From: Lumbricus terrestris
Taxonomy: Eukaryota; Annelida; Clitellata; Crassiclitellata; Lumbricidae
Direction of reading: 5' to 3'
Assembly: GCA_949752735.1 (NCBI GenBank)
Contig: OX457042.1
Coordinates: 61,580,699-61,644,698 of the forward strand
DNA length: 64,000 nucleotides
Within the stretch, counting starts at the first letter, position 1. Every line of letters starts with the position of its first letter. The position numbers and the translations under genes were made by a program. The notes under the pieces are model-generated. The model did not search any database. It was not told where the DNA came from and was given only the letters and a program-made list of their open reading frames with translations. Below are positions 55,939 to 64,000 of the stretch, in pieces.

Positions 55939-56336
55939 CTCTACAGCCTACAATCTGAACTGAAACTAACTATAAAACGGAAAAACTCCCGAAAAAGTAC
56001 ATGACACTTTTTGCTTATTGAGCTTGGGGGCCCTTTGGGTCTCGGGGGCCCGTGGATTTTGTCCACCTTCGTTATATGGTTGTTACGCCACTGAGTGGGG
56101 GTCTTAAGGTATGAGCGCTGTTCGACCGCACATGTTGAACATGCCATAATCCGCCTTTGGGCCCGCTGTAATAGATATGTGTGTGATGGACCGGTGGGTT
56201 CTCAGAAGGGGCCAATTGGAGGCAAATCGCAGAACCCGTGACCGCACTAGCCTTAAGGCGACCCTGGACCTCTTTGCCGGTCCAATAAGCTGGTCTCCCT
56301 GACGTGGCTCTTGTGGGCGCTGAGAAATTCTCGAAG

Positions 56337-56366
56337 ATTTACATTTACATTTACATTTACATTTTT
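56337..56366. repeat. ACATTT hexamer repeat
   Basis: Four to five copies of TTTACA between the hAT element and the small MITE. Confidence 0.9.
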
Positions 56367-56393
56367 GCCTGGACCAAAGACACACAATAGAGT

Positions 56394-56546
56394 CATGGAC
56401 GGAGTTTGTCAGGGGCTAGGGGGAGCTAAGCCCCCCCCCAGAAGACCCATATTCATTGTTTCACCATGCAAATGGTATCTTTTCCCGGGCTTAGCCCCCA
56501 AGAAGGTTTTAGCCCATCCAAGAACGGAAACCAAACTCCGCCCATG
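56394..56546. mobile_element. hAT-like MITE, 153 bp
   Basis: The ends CATGGACGGAGTTTG and CCAAACTCCGCCCATG form an inverted repeat with one mismatch and a 1-bp offset. The flanks AATAGAGT and AATAGGCT match at 6 of 8 positions. Inside, GGGGCTAGGGGG and GGGCTTAGCCCCC could form a second hairpin. Confidence 0.6.
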
Positions 56547-56554
56547 AATAGGCT

Positions 56555-57073
56555 ATAGTTCTTCCGGAGGCTGAGCAGTGACCAGGCTTCACATGCGAAG
56601 AACGTTTCTTATTCGTACGCTATGTTATATTAAATTATTTATTCTTGTCTTTGAATGTAAGCTTATACAAGTTCTAATAATTTATCATGACATTGTTATA
56701 ACTCAGAATGCGGATTAGACTGAAATTAAAGTCAATACCATACTTACTTCTTATTACTGCGCTAAAGAATTTAGTACACTTCAACATCTTTGGTTCGTGC
56801 CGTCGTCCAATGAGAACGGAGCTGATAGATTTGAATCGCGGGTGTTGCTTATGGAGAGTTGATTTGAAGATTCGTTTAAAGTTTACAGAACTTTGCTCGC
56901 TTTAGGACACTTCAAGCATTCCCAGTTCTGACCTGGATGTCCTTTCAAATTGAACCGGGGTTTAAGTTAACTTTTTGTCGTGTCTAGTTTTGGTCGTAAC
57001 GTGAACTAATTAAGCCCCGTTATTTTACAGTCACCCGAGGGTAGGCCGTCATAAAATCATTTTTGTGTGTAAA
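56555..57073. other. upstream region of the kinesin gene
   Basis: About 520 bp before the kinesin ATG. It should include promoter and 5' UTR, but I see no TATA box or other decisive element. Confidence 0.4.
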
Positions 57074-60000
57074 ATGGCGGACAGCATTAAAATGGCAGTC
57101 CGCCTAAGAAAGTTGATTCAGAGGTACAATTATTTATTTATTATCCTTTACTGTCGTGTTTTAGTGCCGTAGTATAGTTTGACATTTTGAACGATGTCTT
57201 GTTTTGTGAAGGTGTATAGTGTTTTTATTATATGTTCGCTTTAGTTTTTGCCTTTGTTCACGCTTATTCTGATATAGCTCTTTAATTTATTGCTTTATTG
57301 AATTAAACTTCTGTTATTGCTGTCTTGAAACTGCAAGAATGTAGTATAGGAGCAGAAGTGCAGAACTATACGGCCGTGATTCTGCGCTGTGAAAGGTTAG
57401 CCTAAGATATATATGGGTTGTATACGCTTAGAAGGTAGTGCTTGATATGACGTCCATGTCAACACATTAAAAGGGTTCGAGATCTAGAAGGAGTGATGTG
57501 GCACAGAAAGTTTAAGTACGTTGTATGGAAAGTGCTGCCGAACTGTTCATGCCACATTCCAGGTAGCTTGACAGCTGTCCACCCCAGTCTTGTATGAATT
57601 GTCCAGATGATGGAGGGTCCAGGTGCACGAACTTCATCAGTGAAATGTTTGGCTCCTCGAAAATGCTAGCCTTTAGTAGGACCAGCTGCTTCTTTTGGCA
57701 TTTGGAATATCGATTCCTTTTTTCAATCTGTATGTGAGTTGACTTGGAGCATATTCTACTTTGTATGCAATTTATTTCATGTTGTAGATACTCTGTAGTG
57801 CACAGTGCAGCATTGCAGATATTGGTTGTCTCAAAACGATTCAGTATGTTGAGCCGACACGTTTAGCATAAGAAAGAACGACTGATAGTTTATCTGAAAT
57901 TATATATAATCCATGTATCATCTAAACCGCCCAATCATGGCATACCAGGGCCGCTGTATAATTACCAGAAAATTTCTGCCTCGATACTCCATGCTTGCCA
58001 AAGTTTGTGATTGAATTCTTTTGTGTCTAGGGAAGAGGATCAAAAGTTGGATACTCACTGGACGGTGAAAGACACTTGTGTTTGTGAGAAGACGGACGGC
58101 AGAGGCGACGGGCACAAGTATCCGTTTGGTAAGTTCTGTTGAAGAAACTCGAGATTCTAGATCCTTGTTTATTTAGCATGACCTCTGAGGACTTTTGAAT
58201 TAATAAATATGCACAATGTACATGGTTGCAATGTCCCAAGGATTGCAGTTTCAAATCTGGACAAGATGTTCATATACAGGACCTTCAGTCACTACTAAAT
58301 CCTTGCATTCCTCCTCGGTGCTTGCACTCCCTATGTGTTCAAGTTTTTTAGATGAGCCCCGATGCAAAACAGTTATGCGCTCGTTTGCATTTCGTGCCTC
58401 AGCACCCAGAGGCATGGAACCAAATTAACCAATTCTTGATCTCCCAATATCTTACAGGGATTATCTCTTACTTAGGGCCCTTAGCTAGCAGGTTTTTCCC
58501 CCGTCAGGTGTGCACGTTGTTTCCATGGAGTGCTTTTAACATTGATCAGTTTCTTTTATCACATTTGTTGTTTTCAACTATTTAAAATTGTCTTGTGTAT
58601 GATTGTTTGGGAGCAGTAAAAAAGAGAATGGAATCGGCTTCCGCTATCTCTTCGTAGCTCAACTTACTTTCCTCGAAAAGCAGCTTAAGGCTCACTATTT
58701 CCCCTTTGGCTTTCAACCACCTAAATAATATCTTTTCTTTAATTAAACGCCTGCAAGACACACTGCACTTTACATTTACAAGTTATGCAGTAATCTTAAT
58801 TAAACTTAACTACTAACTGAACAGACAGCTTTGTAATTACACGGCGCTAATAGCAGCCTACAAAGCAAATCCGCCCAACGGGGGCTCGAACTCACTACCT
58901 CTCACACTCTACGCCAGCGTGTTATCCATTGCGCTGCCGGGCCTCCCAATTACATTTACCATTACATGGCTCTCTAATTGCATCTTCCTCTGTCATGGCA
59001 GCTGACTATCCACATATCAGTTTCACATTTCGATGTGACCTAGCGTGTTACAAATTTATTTAATAATAATAATAATACACACTATGTTCTGTGCTGTTGA
59101 GTGCCATCTACTACTTACACCTTGCACCCAAAAAATTTCAAATGAAAATTAATGATTCTGGTTGTCATTTAAAATATTATTTAGATATATATCAATTTCA
59201 GATTTTTTTATTGACATATATTTCTGTGCGACATTTAGACCGAGTGTACGATCAGCACGCAACAACGGAGGAAATTTACGACGAGCTCATTGCGCCAATT
59301 CTGGATGGTGCTATGGCTGGCTTGAATGGTATGTGGCTGAAAAGTGCATGACATGCTTTATAATTAATGCATTGGCTTGCTGGCAGACGATTGCCCATTG
59401 TTGCAAGCGGTTTCTATGGCTAACTGTTGCTTGTTCAATCATATATTGTAAAGTAAAAAACTGATCTTTGTTTTGGAATAAGAGCTGTCTTAACTCCAGC
59501 GAGATCTATATCAATTTTCCAGTCACTCAGTGCATGATTGTTGTTGGAGAGTTAAGCTGCACTGAAAGTCAGATATATGACAAATTGTCAGCTGATTATC
59601 TTTTTCTATTGATTTCTATCATTATCGTAATCGGCACACGACCTCAATTGATAGTTGCTTCAAGTGATTTTACATTCGAAGATCTGATCCTGTTGGGTAG
59701 ACAGTCTGATGAAGTTGACTGGCTAACTAGTGACTTACTTTTCTTAGCTTTAGGATGGCTGATGCCAGCCTTTTAGCTCAATGTCTCATCCCTCCACTGG
59801 TGGTGTTTAGCCAGTGTTTGCTGTGAAAAAATTCTTAGCCACTTTTTCCCAGAGGTGCAATTAAGAGCAGACATTTCGAATGTTATTTCTGCCCATTGCT
59901 GTTTATGCATTTGGTGTAATGTCTAGTTCCCTCTGGTAACGCAACTAAAAAATTGTGCCACAAATTAAAGACAAGAAGTTCATTCTTCTGAAACGGAAGA

Positions 60001-63000
60001 ATTAACTTCTGGCAGAGGAAGCAGCCGAAGATGGTCTCTCTCTAACTGCTACAGAATCAGAAGTCATCAGACTGGCACAGCGTAGATGAGGCAGATTGTT
60101 TGCATTTATGGTTGATATCCTTTGTAGGGACTGTGTTCGCCTACGGCCAAACCGGGTCCGGCAAGACCTATACGATGCTTGGTACGAAAGAGTCGCAGGG
60201 CATCATTCCAATGTGCATTGCCGATATATACAACGCTGTTGAAAACGTAAGGCTTTTATATTTTGAACTTTTGTAATCTTCATCTCAAATTCCTTAAGTT
60301 GGCCTATCGTGATTTGGGTCACCACTCATAATGAGGCCATCATGTATGTATGTATGTACAATTGTACATGTCCTGCTGTTTGGAAGGAATTTTAAGAACT
60401 CCACAAGCTAATGCCTCTGAGAAGTTTCTCTTGAATTGGCTCTATATAAATTAAAGATTATAGTTACAAGGGCATGTAGCATGATAGTAAATAAACTGAA
60501 AGACTTAAAAATTTCTTAAATTCCAATGTTGACCATCTTGTGTTTAAATTTCCAAGACTAATGATAAAGAGCTCTGTCTCAAATCGTATGGCAGCATCTC
60601 TCTTCTCATACAATTTGTGTATATTTATTTGTCATGTTTTTTAATCATGATTTTTTACCATGTCATTTATGTGTGATGCTTATAACAATTACTGTGCTAA
60701 GAGCATTTAAGAATACTTACAGGTTGTAAGTGCATAGTTAGATTTACAGTTAAATCTGACTCCTGTGATATCTTGTGATCAATGATCGTCCATCATACAA
60801 TGAATTGTAATCAATTTGCGTTGCGTCAGTTTTAAAATAAGCGCTTATCATCATGTAATGCATGTCTGATTTTAGACCCCTGATCGTGAATTTCTCATCC
60901 GTATTTCCTATATGGAGATCTACAACGAGAACGTCGTTGATCTGCTCGGAGACACAAAGAAATCGTTAAATGTCTACGAGGCAGTCGTGAGTGATGACTT
61001 TCTGATTCAGAAATGAGAAATAACTCGGTTGATGCTTAAGCTGCCAGATTGAAATTAGTAGACTTTTGCTGGTCAGGTCTTTTAAGTGTTGAGCACACGG
61101 AAATGAGCCCGGCTAAGTTAATCTTTGTTGTGTGTGTTAAAGAGTTGCTCTTGTTTGATGGAGACCTAGTAGCAAGGACGTCCTTAAACTATTGGACTAT
61201 TGATGCTCTCAGGTTCAACATGAAGGCTGGCAATCAAATACAAGAATGATTCTTGGAAGTCCTCAATGAAGCAATCTTACTGACTTTTTCTATCTTGTCA
61301 TTGTACAATGTACATGGCAGGTGAGCTCGTTTAGATGAGTGATAGAAAATCTTGTAATTGAATTACACAGAGAGATGTTTTGGTTTGTCAATTTAGCATA
61401 TTGTTCAAATTCCAGTTCACTGGTGTCTGCCTATGAGTTGTTTTCTTCCCTATCAATGGGTTGATTAAAATTAAGTTCGCATCTTTTGTTTCATCAACTT
61501 GCCTCCACAGTCTAAGTTCAGAGTTGTGCCTGTGACGTTATTTGCAAAGTGACCTATTTTGACTGAAACTGAATATTCTTGGTCTCAGTATTTGCTGTAT
61601 GTTTCATATGTTTGTGTAGGATGGTAGAGTTAAAGTTAAAGACATCACAGAGGAGGTGGTCACTTCGGCCAAGCAGATAAAGGTTCACTTGAAAAAGGGC
61701 GAAGGTTATTTATGCGCACCTTTCCAATAGATTCTAGTCTTTGTTTGAGCTCCTGCATATCTTTAGTTGATTTAGATTCTAGAACACTTCTGTGGCTCAT
61801 TTATCGTGTATCAGAGATAGAATTGCACGCTTCATCCCAATGTTGCACAGATACTTAAATTGATGAAATAGAATGTAATTTGTGTGTCCACTGATTGACT
61901 GACTATCAGAGATTCAGTAGAACAGATTGCTGAAGATAGCTGGTACCAGCGGTTTTAGCCGTCTACAGAAGCCGTAGCGCATAGAGCAGTTTACATGCTT
62001 TTGCCATCATATGTAAAGGTTAATTTTTGATGGACAAAGATTGAGGCAGATATTCAGACAAAGGGAATTGGCTGACAGATGAATGAGGACCAGACCTGCC
62101 AGGGTATAAAAATTAAGCAAAAATTTGTGGTCAGAAAGTGCATTACTTGACTATCCTTGTGAACTATGATGTACTATGGAAGGTCTTTCTTATGATTTGT
62201 TAAATTTGTTTTCAACTTTTAGTGGCGCGACATTATGGATCGACTAACATGAACGAGAAGAGCAGCCGATCACACACGATATTCCGCGTGGTAATTGGTT
62301 ACAGTACTTATATTGCTGATTGGTATAACAACCCCTCAACCATTTGAAGCTTGTCTGTCTGCTGTTGATGTTTTATTGTTTATGTAACAAACAAATCCTT
62401 TGCCAGCAGACTTAAGCCATGGTTTAAGTCTTCAACAGATATTCTGATCCAGTGTTTCACAAGCATATTAGTATTTCCAATAATTATGTCTATATAGTTG
62501 GTGACCATTTTCTAATGACAGAGTATTGGTTGATAGCACTGGGTAAAATTTTATTATTGTTGATCATGGTGTCTCACAGAAATGTGAATCAGGAGTGCGG
62601 TTACTCACAGGTGAGCTGTTAGAAATCTAAACTCTTGAAAACCAATGCAATGTAAGACATACCAGGTAGTTGGTTTTAGTGAAAGTCATGTGTGCAGGAC
62701 TTGCTCAAGGTCCATGTACAGTAACTGCCTTGGATTGATATAAATTATTTGCTATACAGCAAATCCTCAATGCGTAGTTTAACACTATTGACTGATGCTA
62801 GTCATTGGATTGTAGTCCTGTGAAATTTAGTCTGGTTATAAAAGTGTGAATAGCAATTTGAACCAACCCACACATTTAATTGAACTTTGAAATGTGTCCT
62901 CTCGGTAGATCAAGTTTATTATATTTCTGAAACTTTCATAAAGATATTATCGTGGATCTTATCTGCGTTTAGATAATTGAATCTCGGGAACGTGTGACGA

Positions 63001-63044
63001 ATCACCGCGATTCTTTCGATGGAGCTGTCATGGTCGCTCATTTG
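57074..63044 (+). CDS. CENPE: CENP-E-like kinesin-7 motor, first eight coding exons (partial)
   Basis: Exons: 57074-57123, 58031-58128, 59239-59328, 60128-60246, 60876-60986, 61620-61704, 62223-62290 and 62973-63044. All introns are GT-AG and all phases agree, giving 693 nt (231 codons). It starts [17 protein letters not shown], then [20 protein letters not shown], the P-loop GQTGSGKT at about 86-93, [27 protein letters not shown], and switch [14 protein letters not shown] at about 193-204. The next exon, with switch II (DLAGSE), lies beyond the window. Known role: plus-end motor at kinetochores that aligns chromosomes in mitosis. The family's usual VRVRP near the start reads VRLRK here. Identity with CENP-E rests on the MADSIK start and the [17 protein letters not shown] block; another kinesin-7 is possible. 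Confidence 0.85.
57124..58030 (+). other. kinesin intron 1
   Basis: About 900 bp, GTACAA...TCTAG. No embedded gene or repeat recognised. Confidence 0.7.
58745..58950 (-). mobile_element. tRNA-derived SINE, family 2, copy 2
   Basis: It lies in kinesin intron 2, minus strand. GGAGGCCCGGCAGCGCAATG, then GATAACACGCTGGCGTAGAGTG (A-box side), GAGTTCGAGCCCCCG (B box), then CGGATTTGCTTTGTAGGCTG. It matches 53095-53330 block by block and is the better preserved tRNA-like head. Confidence 0.72.
60715..60858 (+). mobile_element. SINE-like repeat, family 3, 3' part
   Basis: In kinesin intron 4. It shares CTCCTGTGAT, then TTGTGATCA, GTAATCAATTTGCGTTGCGTC and a TTATCATCATG end with the sequence at 22490-22580. 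The tail is only two to three ATC units here. Confidence 0.5.
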
Positions 63045-63139
63045 GTATGCATTTCATTTACTTTTGAAAATTTTCTTTGACGATTTATCATTGTATGTTC
63101 ATGAATACATGCTGAACATTTCATGCATAGTGAACATTA

Positions 63140-63590
63140 GTGCTGAGCGCATTGCTGTACAATTCGGAGACTTGGACATTAAGGGAAGCACAGAAGCAGC
63201 GGCTGAGGGTGTTTGAAATGACGTGCCTAAGAAAGATAGAAGGTGTCACCAGAATGGATAGAATAAGGAATACAGAGATATATAGCAGACTGAATATTCG
63301 GCATGATATAATACACAAAATCCAGAGCAAACGGCTACGCTACTTTGGCCATGTAACCAGAATGCGGGACGAGAGATACCCAAAGATAGCGGTCAACGGA
63401 TATGTGCATGGTAAAAGAAAAAAGGGAAGACCAAAGAAGAGATGGTTCGACATGATACAAGAGGACTGTCGGGAAATGGGTTTTTCCATACAAGAGGCTA
63501 CACACAAAGCTCAACGAGAAAAGTGGAGATTTTCCATAGCTGGGCGGCTGTCACGTGCGAAAGCATCGTCAAAGCCATAAGTCGAGTAAG
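63140..63590 (+). mobile_element. 3' fragment of an RTE-like LINE in a kinesin intron
   Basis: The frame to 63580 reads LLYNSETWTLREAQKQRLRV, then FEMTCLRKIEGVTRMDRIRN, LRYFGHVTRM and GRPKKRWFDMIQEDCREMG. This is the C-terminal region that follows the RT in RTE-type non-LTR retrotransposons. The frame is still open, so the insertion is fairly young, but the RT and endonuclease are missing. It sits downstream of the last visible kinesin exon. Confidence 0.75.
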
Positions 63591-63667
63591 TCAAGAACTT
63601 TGTCAAGGATATAATGCCTGAAAAAATCATCCGTGCAAGAGCTCTTGGGTGCTCTTGAACACTTTAG

Positions 63668-63907
63668 TTAGATGCAGTCAAATAGGTTTAAAGGTTTCAT
63701 TATTGAGTTTTTATATAGTGCATCTTTCGAGGTAATCTTTAACTGATAAACTATCCCAGTGCAACCACGGCTAAATAAGGTAGTTTCTAAGTTTGAATGG
63801 AAGCCAAGTTTAAGAGTTATATGATCTCTAGGCACCAGGTGGAGCGTGACAGGGAGCCGATTCGAGTTCCTAGGGCCAGCCGCCAAGAAAGAGTTTAAGT
63901 TATGCAC
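63668..63907 (-). mobile_element. 3' fragment of a CR1/L2-like LINE
   Basis: The minus-strand frame reads LNSFLAAGPRNSNRLPVTLH, then LVPRDHI and NLETTLFSRGC, matching the fragment at 19290-19566 (SFSVAGPTTRNGLPVTLRLI). Same family, 5'-truncated. Confidence 0.65.
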
Positions 63908-64000
63908 ACGCTGCAGAGGGTACTGACAAATGCGTAATTAGTCTTGAGCGTATTTTTTTACCTATCATTGTGAGTTGAATCAAATTCTGCAGGATTGTAT

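Larger units (their letters stand above)
53410..56093. mobile_element. non-autonomous hAT element, 2.7 kb, with nested elements
   Basis: Terminal inverted repeats CAGTGGCGTAACAAC (left) and GTTGTTACGCCACTG (right, complement) are followed inward by GGGGGCCCGTGGA on both sides. The perfect 8-bp target duplication AGTGGGGG lies at 53402-53409 and 56094-56101. No transposase frame is left inside. It contains the fold-back element at 53685-54280 and the 843-bp hAT element at 55096-55938. Confidence 0.88.

Noticed and set aside
58216..58585. Possible LINE C-terminus ([16 protein letters not shown]) in kinesin intron 2
   Set aside because: The similarity is too short and needs a frameshift; it could be chance.
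1..64000. CRISPR arrays, operons, Shine-Dalgarno sites or phage genes
   Set aside because: Introns, SINEs and LTR elements show this is animal DNA. The tandem repeats have no spacer structure.

Overview
This is a stretch of animal (metazoan) nuclear genome: split genes with GT-AG introns, dispersed SINEs, LINEs, LTR retrotransposons and many small DNA transposons. Two LTR retrotransposons with integrase upstream of reverse transcriptase (the Gmr1 arrangement, first described in deuterostomes), the abundance of TAGGCCTA-type motifs, a secreted C-type lectin and a RING/NHL protein suggest a marine deuterostome such as an echinoderm or hemichordate. That placement is inference, and other marine invertebrates remain possible.

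Layout. 1-9755: a highly homogeneous satellite of 26 full 372-bp units plus a partial one. 9763-16848: Gmr1-like element 1 on the minus strand, joined on one side to the satellite and on the other to the last exon of a C-type lectin gene. 16846-19859: the lectin gene (minus, three coding exons, 174 codons before the stop). 19860-29640: intergenic DNA with SINEs, Helitron-like and hAT-like pieces, a 5'-truncated LINE carrying a nested 502-bp insertion, large ATC and CT microsatellites and a CGCGC inverted-repeat element. 29674-32649: a two-exon RING/coiled-coil/NHL gene (minus). 32950-38093: GCC-rich repeats, a Helitron-like element with a minisatellite, a tRNA-derived SINE, a 391-bp inverted-repeat element and coding remnants including a PHD-finger fragment. 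38094-44647: Gmr1-like element 2 (plus), with an intact 1621-aa polyprotein, near-identical LTRs and a 4-bp target duplication. 44648-47500: three kinds of short DNA transposon. 47504-51480: a pogo/Tigger-like transposon whose transposase, broken by three frameshifts, ends in a PHD finger. 53410-56093: a 2.7-kb non-autonomous hAT element containing two further inverted-repeat elements. 57074 to the right edge: the first eight coding exons of a CENP-E-like (kinesin-7) gene, running off the window.

Only three host genes are well supported (lectin, RING-NHL, kinesin-7). Their exon phases join exactly, which supports the hand-made splice models. They show no functional link to one another. The window is mostly mobile DNA, and its most unusual points are the two integrase-first elements, a 45-nt tRNA-Leu-like primer-site sequence that includes the CCA tail, the lectin stop codon lying in LTR sequence, and the PHD-tailed pogo transposase with a second PHD remnant nearby.
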